Shown here: positions 1 through 10,389 of the stretch, piece after piece
Position numbering within the stretch: the first letter of the stretch is position 1
How the letters are laid out: each line of letters starts with the position of its first letter
NCBI GenBank assembly: GCA_026120035.1
Contig: JALRME010000075.1
Coordinates: 1 to 64,000 of the forward strand
Direction: 5' to 3'
Source of the DNA: Coleophoma eucalyptorum
Taxonomy: Eukaryota; Ascomycota; Leotiomycetes; Helotiales; Dermateaceae
Length of the DNA: 64,000 nt
Translations under genes and position numbers: made by a program
Notes under the pieces: generated by a model
The model's input: only the letters and a program-made list of their open reading frames with translations
The model's database searches: none
What the model was told of the DNA's origin: nothing

Positions 1-98
1 AACCCTAACCCTAACCCTAACCCTAACCCTAACCCCTAACCCTAACCCTAACCCTAACCCTAACCCTAACCCTAACCCTAACCCTAACCCTAACCCTA
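1..98. repeat. Telomeric repeat tract
   Basis: About 16 uninterrupted CCCTAA units read from the first base, with one unit carrying an extra C near position 36. The tract stops abruptly at about 98 and unique sequence begins. The C-rich strand runs 5'->3' into the chromosome, so base 1 is the physical left chromosome end (or very near it) and the telomere is of the TTAGGG type. Confidence 0.98.
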
Positions 99-448
99 AG
101 TGCCATGAAGGATGCTTGGATGTGCAGAAAGCATCGGCCAAATACCCAGAGACATCTCCCGCTAATAGCTCGTCGGGCAGCGACCCAATCAGAGAGGCAT
201 CGGTTCGGCCAAATCGCGAGGTCATTCGAACCAAGCCACTCGGATAGTTTTGGTCTAGACAAAGACTTTGGAATTGGTATGCCAGTATGGCCATGCATCG
301 GCCTTATGGGCGCCAGGCCACATCTTCTATTAAACCTAAATATAAAGAAGTAGAGGTCCCACCCCAGATTTCCCCACAAAATTAACGGTAAAGACTGCAT
401 AAACCGGAGAATTACCCTATTTGCGCAGTACTCAACAGAAAAGACCAG
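99..448. other. Short gap between telomere and first gene
   Basis: This 350-base stretch is not obviously repetitive. It holds no recognisable subtelomeric helicase and no tandem satellite. An 82-codon ORF in it shows no family features and was not called. It serves as the upstream region of the first transporter gene. Confidence 0.6.
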
Positions 449-2491
449 ATGGCAAACGTTTCTACACATCCATCCGATGACGATGCTATCAATTACCTCG
501 ATGCTCAAGAAGCTCACTTGGGACACAAAGTCCTCCGTGAGCTCACTCACACCGAAACCACGCCAGAGTTGACAATTAGAAACGTGATCAAGTCAACAGA
601 TACGGTCACTACCATTGCGTGCCTGGCGTTGATACTATGTTTCATATCCATTACTATGGCTTTTACTGTCCCTCCGACACAAATTTCTTTCATGGTTGCC
701 GATTTGGGGCGTCCGGAGCTCGCATCGTGGATTTCGACAGCGTCTTCTGCCTGTTTCGCTGCTTCTGCGGCAACGCTCGCCGGCCTTACAGACGTCTACG
801 GTCGCCGTTATGCCCTGTTAGCTGGAAGTGCACTTGGATTGGTTGGTGCTGTGGTTTCAGGATCTGCTTCAACCACAAAGATTATCATAATTGGTCAGGT
901 TAGGACTCACTTCAAGAAGCCTTCACGGGTCATAATCGTCAAGACTGAAACTTATCTCTCTAGGCCATAACCGGCTGCGCAATAGGTCTATCATTGATCT
1001 GCACAGCGACAGTCGGAGAAATAGTCCCTGCTTTTACCCGCCCATTCTGGGTGACTCTACAACACACTGCCGGTGCTGTTGCACAAGCCATTGGTCCTAT
1101 TTACGTGGGCGCCATGGTGAAGGCTAAACTTGGGAACTGGAGGTGGGTCTATTATATCGACGCAATCTTATGGGGCATAACGTTTGTTATTCTATTTTTC
1201 ACGTATAACCCAACTTCCCGCGTCAAAGCACTTGGCTTGAGCAGGACCGATGTCCTCAAGAATTTCGACTACTTTGGTCTCTTCTTTTTTGCAGGTGGTA
1301 TTGCCGTATTCCTTATTGGCTTGACGTCAGGGGGAGATGCTCGTTATGGCTGGCACTCGACTATCGCTCTTGTTCCTCTTATCCTCGGTTTAGTAATACT
1401 TCTTATTGGCTTTCCCGCCTATGAATACTTCGTGCCAAAAGTCCCTCTTATGGACAAGACTGTTTTCAGAGATCGTAATTTTGTGATCATTGTCGGCCAA
1501 ACATTTGTTGAGGGCTTTTTCCTTGTCACTAGTAACGTGTGTAAGTTGGCCATGTTCCTGCAAGAACGTGTTTACAGCTGATGATATGACAAAGATCTTC
1601 CTCAGATGATTCTCAGCTTTTGGACAACCGATCCAATGCTACTTGGGGTATATCGCACACCAATGTTTGGAGTTGTGGCAGTAGCTGCGGGAATTTCTGG
1701 TTTTATGTTCCAGAAAACAGGGCGATACAAGTGGGCCTACGTGTTTTATGCCTTCCTGCTTATGATCGGCCCACCTTTATGTAAGTCTTCAAAACAGATA
1801 CTCGAGTCTAGACTAATATCTTATCAGTCGCCGTCCTAAAACCGAGCCAGAATGTTAGCATACCACTAGGCATATCGGTGATTACTGGTACTGCTATAGG
1901 GGGTTTGACATCGTTATCATTCTCGGCTCTTCCGTATTGTGTTCCACAGTCACGACTTGGAGTTAGCTTAGGTATCTTGAATACGGCCCGTCCTTTAGGT
2001 GGTGCGGTTGGTGTAGCCGTCTTCAACGCTATTTTGAGTTCCAAACAGCGGACTGACTTTGGACCACGTATTAACGCAGCTGCACTGGCAGCTGGTGTTC
2101 CTCAAAGTCAGCTAGCGGCACTCTTAGCAGCAGTTCTGACAAAATCGAAACCCGAAATTCTCATAGCAGCGAATGGGAACACGAATGTCGTAAAAGCAGT
2201 TGTGGACGCCTACAAATTGGTGATATCAGACTCCTACAGGTAATATCTTAAGCCATAAGCTGAATCGTACATTTAACTAATTCTTGGTTGTGGAGGCTTG
2301 TCTTCCTCGCCAGTATCCCATTTGGTGTTGTCAGTCTAATAGGTACTCTATTTCTCCGAGAGGTCACTCATTACATGACTGGCGAGACAGTATTTGGCGT
2401 CAAGCACAAAGAGGTACCTGATAATGCTAAATTGGAAATGCAAAGCTCACAACATATTGAAACTGTTGAAGATGAGAGCACTAAGCGTTAG
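449..2491 (+). CDS. MFS transporter, TRI12 / siderophore-exporter-like
   Basis: A plasma-membrane major facilitator expected to export or import small molecules by proton antiport or symport. Five exons join in frame: 449-898, 964-1536, 1606-1780, 1828-2239 and 2296-2491, giving about 601 residues, a normal length for this 14-helix fungal group. The cytosolic N-terminus is acidic. Helix 1 begins near residue 52, the loop motif GLTDVYGRRYALLAG follows at about 108-122, and the GEIVPAFTRP segment resembles the TRI12 family. The C-terminus is charged and cytosolic. The third exon start is the least certain, because several GT donors lie at 1537-1542. It is the most telomere-proximal gene and may serve the enzyme island that follows. 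A drug or siderophore substrate is equally possible; the substrate cannot be read from sequence. Confidence 0.9.
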
Positions 2492-3522
2492 ACGTCGCGC
2501 TAACGAAGAACCATCTGAACTGGTTGCTAGATGTTGCTTTGCATTCGAAGCTATACAGTTTGGCTTCATATATTTTGAGTGTTAAACCAAATCTGTCACT
2601 ACCCATAATTGATCTCAGCTTGCAATAACGTCGTGAAATCGAGAAATTCACAAGCATTCATCTCGGATTTTCAATAGTCTACTAATTTAATCTTGCATCG
2701 CGCAGTTTGAAACTCTATCTTTGAGAAACAGGGATAATGATTTCTTGAACGAATAAGTCAAGCGATTGCTATTAGAGATGCTGCCCCTGAATTTAGGATA
2801 AAGATAGATTTTTATAATAAGACCGTTGTGTGCAGACTTTTCAGACCTTTTGCCTCTACCACGAGTTGTCGAATCAAAACAAACATTCAGTCATAGTTTT
2901 TCTTGGATAAAATTTCGACTGCTACCGAGTAAAGTAATATCTACATTCCTCTAATAAACAATATCTTCATAATATAACTGCAAGAAAGTTAATATTCTTA
3001 AAATTCACCTAATTCGAAGACACAAAGTACAATCTGCCTAAAGTTTGGTTAAAGAAAAGAATGACCGTATATACAGTGACTGCATATTGCAGGTGTAAAT
3101 ACAACGATATGCAGAGAGCTTGGCTATTACACCATGTTTTTATATTTCTTACGAGAACTGCTTATACTATAAAGCAACTCGAAAATTGAACTTTGCTATT
3201 AACACAACGCTAATGTCGGCGGTCAGTATGATCTATTTTGGAAATACAAGGACTCAGATCGCAGTTATTCTACATGAAGTTCGCCCATGGCGTATATGGT
3301 GATATAAAAACTGTTCTATTCGTATTATTGTATCTAAGAGCTATTCGCCACTTCCTGATACCGTTATAACCAATATCAGGCATTTATCGCCGATCGTACT
3401 TTGTTGCTCTAGAGTTTGCAGCATAGGCAAATTACACGAGTTTAGACTAATCGATGTGGCAAAAAATCAAATTAAAAGACATAACCATATAAGTTATCGA
3501 TAATATTAATAAACATTGATCG
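2492..3522. other. AT-rich intergenic region
   Basis: About 1 kb of AT-rich sequence between the 3' ends of the MFS gene and the SDR gene (convergent). A 60-codon ORF at 3120-3302 has no family features. No repeat or RNA gene was seen. Confidence 0.6.
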
Positions 3523-4315
3523 CTAAGGCTGTGACCAGTCTCCAACAGTACCAGCAATTGGTATATCAATTCCTGTCGTGTAGGTAGCAGTATCGCTGAG
3601 AAGATAGACAAAGGCACCTGCCAATTCTTTAGGCTCAGCCATTCGAGGCATGCCCCCGTAGTATTTCATTCTCAAGTTCCAAGCAGGAGAATTTACAAAG
3701 TGCTCAGTCAAGATTGTTCTAACAAAGCCTGGACTGACACTATTGACTCGGATGCCATATTTTGCCCATTCCATGGCCATACTCTTGATCATCACCTTCA
3801 AAGCAGCCTTACTTGCTCCATATGCAAGACCTCCACAGGAGCGATTTGGTCCATATGAGGCCATGGAAGATGTGAATACAATCGATCCCCTGATATCAAG
3901 CTCGATGAATCGCTTCGCCACAGCTGTTGCACAAAAATATGATCCGAACATATTCACCTGAAACAGCCTTTGTAGCATATCTTTGTCAAATTCCAGTGCT
4001 GGCTGTCGCTTAACTATTCCAGCATTAGCTACGAAACCGTCAATCCGGCCAGACTTTTTGATAATATCATCAATGACAACTGTAACATCGTTTTCCAAAG
4101 TAATGTCGCATTTTATATATAAACAGTTCGCATGAGCTTGCTGAACTGTTTGAAGTTCTTCACTGGGTTCATCAATGTCCAATGCGTAGACAGCCAGCGC
4201 GGAATTGGCGAGGCAGACCTCCACAATAGCGAGACCTATGCCTTGATTCGCTCCCGTAACGGCAATTAATTTGCTCGGTTGGTACCGTAGATTTCACTAT
4301 GGTAGCGTCCTCCAT
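3523..4315 (-). pseudogene. Short-chain dehydrogenase/reductase with 5' frame break
   Basis: A classical SDR, an NAD(P)-dependent oxidoreductase for alcohols or polyols. Visible in order are the cofactor motif TGANQGIG (around 4230-4255), the VANAGIV strand motif, the catalytic YGASK motif (around 3820), the PGFVRT segment and a C-terminal GIDIPIAGTVGDW. The body is open from 4224 down to 3523. Continuing upstream in the same frame, the cofactor motif is intact but there is no ATG before an in-frame TGA at 4294-4296. The nearest good ATG (4315) is in another frame, giving MEDATIVKSTVPTEQ before frames must shift. No plausible intron fits in the roughly 30 bases available. This suggests a one-base indel or a sequencing error. 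It is divergent from the alcohol dehydrogenase next door, with which it probably shares a substrate. Family call is firm; pseudogene status is moderate. Confidence 0.65.
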
Positions 4316-4932
4316 CGTGTCCTGTTTGGATAAGGATAAGTATTTAGCCTTTTGCAGTTCATAGAAGTTTTGGATGTGGAATAATGAGCACTACCAATCA
4401 TGCAAATAACTGCGAGTTTTTGAGATAGCGTTCTGTTATGCCTCTCTCAACGAGATGTCATCTTTCAGTCAAATTTATGAAGCCGACTCGACTCCGACAG
4501 ATCAGTTCGGCTCGGCGTGGCATTTGTGTGTAGTGCCTCGCACACAACGAACATCACACTCGGACAAGAGGTATTGGTAACTTACCATGCAAGACACTTT
4601 CAGATATCCGAATGAAATTTTTTGCATGTAAGTTTTTGCGCAGGTATAGGCGGGGTATTAGGGGCATTCTTGCTAGGCTCAGGGGTAAGTAGCGGAGGAG
4701 GGGAAATACGGGGAGCGGGGCCGAACGGGGGAATCCAACCTCAAGCACATACAAGGAAACCTCAAGTGAATCTGGATTTTGGGACGCCCTGTCGCCCTTA
4801 CTTTCTCAAACCCTCTACTTCCAACTTTTTGATATCGAAACTATAAACAACCTCAAGACATAAATGTGTTAAAGGATATAACGATACAATACCACACTAG
4901 ACAAAGGCACTCAACGGCCAAATAAATAGAAG
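4316..4932. promoter_or_regulatory. Divergent promoter between SDR and alcohol dehydrogenase
   Basis: About 620 bases separate the two divergent start regions. The stretch at 4485-4520 is rich in CCGAC, TCGG and CGGCTCGG words, the half-sites favoured by Zn2Cys6 regulators, in an otherwise AT-rich context. Shared regulation is an inference from geometry. Confidence 0.4.
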
Positions 4933-6235
4933 ATGTCCACAGCAGCAGTCGCATTAATAACGAAGGCGGAAAAGGCCGCTGAGGGTGGCAGCCCGCCAGT
5001 GTTGATCCAAGCCCTACGATATCATGGCCCGGGGGATCTTCGTATTGATGCAGTGCCAGCAGAGTTAGTAATATGCCTTATATACCTATTCATTGCAAGA
5101 ATCGGTAGGAAGAAACATACAATTCTTCATCTGATATAATAAACTTCATTGACTGATCAGACTTTTGCGCTTTCTAGATTATGCGGTCCAAATGAAGTGC
5201 GGTGTAAGGTGGCCTACTGCGGCATCTGCGGCTCCGATATTCATGAATACCAAGATAGTCCAATCTTCTGTCCTGTGGCTGGTGGACAGAATGCTCATAC
5301 AGGACTCAAGTTGCCTGTTACTATGGGCCACGAGTTTTCAGGAACGATTGTAGAAATTGGCTCGAATGTGACCAATGTTGTTGTTGGCCAGAGAGTTATT
5401 GTCAATCCAATCATACATGACCGCCATTATGGAATACCACCGTGCTCCGCGTGCCGTAATGGTGTATAATGCTTGCGAACGTTGTACAGTCTACGGGCTC
5501 AGTTGTCCTGGCGGAGGTTTGGCGGGCGAAGCTATCATCAAAGCCAGTACATGCATCCCTCTTCCTGACTCTATTTCATTGAAAGTCGGAGCACTTATTG
5601 AGCCCTTGACGATATCATGGCATGCAATTCGAATATCCAGAATCAAAGCTGGTCAATCTGCCCTCGTGCTTGGTGCTGGGCCCATCGGACATGGTATCTT
5701 GCTCCTCCTCCGTGTCTGGGGCGTGAAAACAATTATCGTTAGCGAAATAAGCCAATCGCGAGCTCGCCAGGCAGAGAAATTCGGAGCAGACTTAGTGGTT
5801 AATCCTCTCGAGGCAATTCCACAAACAGATGGAGATAAGCAGTCGGATCCAGTAAGAATAGCTGTTGATAAATTGACATATGGCGAAGGAGTTGACGTGG
5901 CATTCATGGCATTTGGGCACCAATCAACACTCGATCTGGCGATCCTAGCCACTAAAACCGGGGGCACGATTTTCAACGTAGCTATACATGGGAAGCCGCT
6001 TCAATTGAATCTCAATGATCTTGTATTTCACGAAAAGAAGCTGCTTACGGGCATTCGTTGCACTGATGAAGATTGGATTGGAGTAATTAAAGCTTTGGAG
6101 GAGGGAAAGGTTCCAGCTGTGGAAGAGATGATTACATCTGTTGTACCGTTGAGTAAGGCTATCGATGGAGCGTTTTTGGAATTAATCCACAATACAGATG
6201 CCCATGTAAAGATACTGATCCAACCGGATTATTGA
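4933..6235 (+). pseudogene. Zinc-dependent alcohol/butanediol dehydrogenase with internal frameshift
   Basis: A medium-chain zinc alcohol dehydrogenase of the butanediol/sorbitol dehydrogenase type, which would oxidise a diol or polyol with NAD. Exon 1 is 4933-5067 and exon 2 starts at 5161. Seen in order: CGICGSDIHEY (catalytic zinc Cys), MGHEFSGTI (His-Glu), the structural-zinc loop CSACRNG...NACERC, SWHAIRIS, and the cofactor motif LGAGPIGHGILLLLR near 5675. At 5461-5466 the reading frame ends (TAA 5467-5469) exactly inside the zinc loop. Restoring the family spacing C-x2-C-x2-G-x2-N-x-C needs two more bases there, after which the frame runs cleanly to 6235. No intron explains this. It is either a real disabling 2-base loss or an assembly error. 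Confidence 0.75.
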
Positions 6236-7456
6236 ACAGATACAATCATGCGACTAAGTCATCGCATATTCGTTATTCATACAATTGAAAAATCCTAAAT
6301 CATATTTTGCATGCTGCGCACCATAATGTTCTTTTCAACATAGTTGCTCCGCGTGTAGCAGCCTCATAAATGGCATTCCGTTTGTAATCAATATTGTATT
6401 GTTAGGATCTAAGTCTACGGGGTTATATGCGATCTTGAGTTCATTCGCGTAATCTTAGAGTTAAAGCTTGTATCACGATTACATCTAGAATGGAAGTATT
6501 GACCACAGCAGAGCTTGAGTGAGAATGGGGTAAGCTGTGCCACGCATCGTAAAACAAACTCAAGTTTGAGGAGAATAAACTCCCTAAGATGAAGCCAGAG
6601 CGTTCTCACTATCTAGCATTTGATTTCTATAGAGCCTTCATACAAAATAGCTTTCGGCGCAGTGGAAAAACCCCTTGCTCATGAACATAGATATTGGGTG
6701 TGTATTCTGTGGTGTCAGCGTGTGTCAGGTGATGGAAATGCAACGGACCTGCAAGAATCGCCTTTTCCCACGGCTCTTATGTTTTAATGTTGAATCGACT
6801 GGTGAATCACACATGTGCACGGAAAACCCTCACGTGGCTCTGTAATGCATACTCGTACCGAGTTTGATGGCGCCTATGACCGACCGACCCAAACACACCT
6901 ATGCTAAGCACACTACCGTGCACTATATCCATGATAACCTGTGCGGGGTAAGGCTACAGGGTGGACAACCTGGGCTTCTTCTGCGATATCACACAAGGTG
7001 CTGCACCTACCTTTGGAACCTAGAACCCCCTGTTATTAGATTCTTAGCGTGATTTCGGGTGCCGATCTTTGCGGATGACTAGCGAGTAGCGACCCGGACC
7101 TTATGGCGGCTGGAGAAAGACACCTCATTAAACCTCGACTTCGGGAGGCTCTGAAGACCGAAGCACCGATACCCTCGAAGGGGAAGGTGGAAGCTACTTC
7201 CGCCGTTGCTCTATATGTCTAAGCTGGAGCTAGTGAATCTCATGCCTTGCTTCCTGCTATCCACTGAGAATCGGTTTCTTAGGCGGACTCGGCTCCGCAG
7301 CATCACCGTACTGCGCTATTTCATAGTCTCAACTACTATATATTACATAATTGAACTATGTCTTCTTGGATAATACTTGTTTCGAAGAAAAGATTGTAAG
7401 ATACTGCCAACCCACCAACTATAACTCAAGACAACTATAATACAAGACCTTGCAAA
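6236..7456. other. Intergenic region upstream of CocE hydrolase
   Basis: About 1.2 kb without a recognisable gene. The distal part (6860-7320) is less AT-rich than the rest and contains a CGGACTCGGCTCCGC cluster near 7273-7287 that could bind a zinc-cluster regulator. Small ORFs here look like chance. Confidence 0.5.
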
Positions 7457-9650
7457 ATGGTTTTCATTCCGCAACTAAAGCCGCTTGGCTCCATACGAAC
7501 CGTAGATGACACTGACAGCCGCTTCATTGCATATATCAACGAGGAGGTTGAGATGAAAGATGGTGGTCGGATTCGTCTGAATGTGTTTCTGCCACGTACA
7601 GGGGGTCCGACATGGCCGGTTCTAATGGGATGCTCGCCGTACGGCAAAGACGTGTAAGGCAATTGACACACAAGCTTCGAGTATTGTCAAGGCTGACACA
7701 TTTTCTGCTACAGAGATTACCGAGCCAACGACCACTATTCTTGGTCAGGTAAAGACGTTCCAGAGTACCACGCTTGCAGTTACTTGAGGTTCGAAGCTGC
7801 TTCACCAGCATTCTGGTGTCCCCTGGGGTATGTGTTAGTCTATTGGGATCTTCGTGGTACCAGTCAAACGCCAGGGGAATTCAAGTTCTTTTTTAATCAG
7901 CAGTTTGAAGGTGTGTTCTTTTGCATGTTGTGTAAATATTGTGCAATTGCACTAACACATGTCGTGAGATTATTGCCAAATGATCACATGGGCTGCAGAT
8001 CAGCCATGGTCTACGGGGAAAGTTGGCTTGACGGGAATATCTTATCTTGGTGTCAATCAGGTAGGTACTTGTGGCTGCAGTCCTTTTATGGAACAGGTCC
8101 TAACGTGTCTACTTTCTACGCAGTGGCCAACGGCTGCACGTCAACCCCGTGGTCTCGCTGCCATCTGTCCTTGGGAAGCTTGTTGCGATTTCTATCGTGA
8201 GGGTGCCAGACACGGTGGTATTTCAACTTCCGCGGTATGTATAGATATCTTGCAGCAAGTCTTTCAATTCTGACAGCATATTAGTTATGGGAACGATGGT
8301 TCAACAAGCAGGTTAAACCCATACAGTATGGTAGTCGAGACAGGGCGAAGGCAAATTGGGGTCCAACATCTCCAGAAGGTGAATTGACCGAAGAACAACT
8401 CAAAGAGAACCGAGAATACACCCCAGACGTCATTGCTGATGCGAATAATGAATTCATCGATGATCCTTTCTGGTCAGACCGCATGACGAAGGAAGACTAT
8501 TCCAATATCGAAGTCCCTCTTCTCAGCGCTGGTAACTGGGTATGCGCTCATCGAAAATTCCGGAACTGAGGGCTATTTCACTTACAATGCATTAGGGCGG
8601 TATCAATCTCCACCTTCGTGGAAATGTAGTCACCTACTTGCGTGCAGGGTCCAAATACAAATTTCTTCGAATTCATACTGGACGTCATGACCTACCATAT
8701 TATTTCAAGGGATACGTCGAGCAAATGGTATCCTTCTTCGATTGCTTTCTCAAGGGTAATGATTACGATGGCTGGAAAACAAGTAAAGTTCCGCCTGTTC
8801 GATTTACTGTGCGTAGGGGTACAGCTCCTATGGGGACTCTTGACGAATCAAAGATCTTCGAATGGCGTGATGAGACTGAATGGCCACCTGCACGTACCAA
8901 GTATGAGAAATTCTTCTTGCAGACTGACAAGACTATTTCACCAAACAAAACTCCATCGGAAGGAAAACTTTCTTACAAAGCTGGCCGCGAGTAAGTTTTT
9001 GGAACACCTGTGTTTTCCGCGTACTTTAGACTAATGGAGAGTTTCTAGTGGGGAAGGATTTAAATTTGAGACCGCCCCAGCGACAGAAGAATACGAAATT
9101 TGCGGTCACCCATCCGCCCGCCTTGCCATAAGCCTGTCAGGCCACAAAGGCGAGGCTGCTGCGGATATTGACGTGTTCGTTGCCTTGCGCAAGCTGGACA
9201 CAGCTGGAAAGGAGGTATTATTCACAGCAAGCACGGGCGAGCCTAGTCCGGTCACTTTCGGCTGGATTCGAGCATCGCATCGCACAATCGATCCAAAACC
9301 ATATCGTGAGCTAGAGGAAGGAGCGCTTCCATTCCCAGTACTCAGCCACAAGAGAGGTGATAAGAAAAGTGTGCAAAATGGCGAAGTTTATGATCTGCAG
9401 TTCGAGTTGTGGCCTACGAACTTGGTCGTTGAGAAAGGAGAACGTGTTATCTTCGAAGTAAAAGCAAAGGACCCAGAGGGATGTGCGTGGTTCGGATGCG
9501 ACAACCCAGATGATCGGTAAGTGCTCCTCCACCGCCCAAGAACCCCATGCTGACTTCTGCTGGATAAGAAATGAACAAAAGCTTGGGGGACAGAACAACA
9601 TCCATCTTGGCCCTAACTTTGAAAATTACGTGGTTTTGCCCATTGTCTAG
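7457..9650 (+). CDS. CocE/NonD-family hydrolase (X-Pro dipeptidyl-peptidase S15 fold)
   Basis: A serine hydrolase of the CocE/NonD alpha/beta fold, expected to cleave esters or amides of small molecules. Eight exons join in frame: 7457-7653, 7714-7910, 7969-8060, 8124-8234, 8285-8539, 8596-8990, 9049-9516 and 9569-9650. They encode about 598 residues, the usual length. Key segments are the N-terminal RIRLNVFLPR strand, WDLRGTSQTPG, the nucleophile motif GISYLG following WAADQPWSTGKVGLTG, PWEACCDFYREGARHGG, the HTGRHD segment near the catalytic His, and a C-terminal jelly-roll with FELWPTNLVVEKGERV. No signal peptide is visible, so it is probably intracellular. It lies just upstream of a regulator on the same strand and fits a degradation or detoxification role. 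The substrate is unknown. Confidence 0.93.
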
Positions 9651-10389
9651 AGCGTAGCTGTCTCCTTTGTATACTATACGAGGGGCTCCATCATATCTTG
9701 GAGATGAAATCGCTCCTTGTGTTATATTGACTGAAGTCCCTAATTCGGATCTCCTGGCAGGAGAACAGCGGGGCAGAGACAAGGGCATGACCTCCACGAT
9801 TAGAGAGAGGACTCAGCAATCTGAATATAGCTCGATAGTCACGCACTCGTCTTTCTGTTGTACAAATTGATTCGTCCATCATTGCTCGCACCGTGACATA
9901 TAAAAGCTTGCAGTACCTTCCTTCCCTTACGACACTGGTCGGCTCGCGCCTCAAAGGTGACATTTCTCGCTCTCGCTACCCGTGTGCGGGTTAATGAGAT
10001 CTGACGACCCGGATGTCTGAGCTGCCCCAGACACGTGGGTGCGAGGCGGGGAAAATGATATCTCTCCGCACGCTACTTTATCCCCACGGCTCCACCATCC
10101 CCCAGGTTCTTAGTGCCGCGCTACACTTAATCTGGTTCGCTGACAGATTCCCCGCTTCAACCCCACGGTAACAGGAAGTCCGTCTTCTAACCCCCTACGC
10201 CACCTGCGATACCTCCACTACCCACTCGCAGAAAATGGATCAGAAACTAGATAACTAATAGGTCTAAACCATGTCTGAGGAATAAGAGGGGCTGCACGCG
10301 CACCTGCGGCTCTTCCCATCCAGCATCCCTCTCGTCGCATTGTCGTTGCCCTCTCGCAGTTGTGTCAACAAGCCGGCTGCATCGCCAAC
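9651..10389. other. Intergenic region, promoter of zinc-finger regulator
   Basis: About 740 bases. The part from 9960 to 10250 is comparatively GC-rich, with several CCCCAC/CCCCG tracts that may be promoter elements. No coding features were recognised. Confidence 0.45.
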
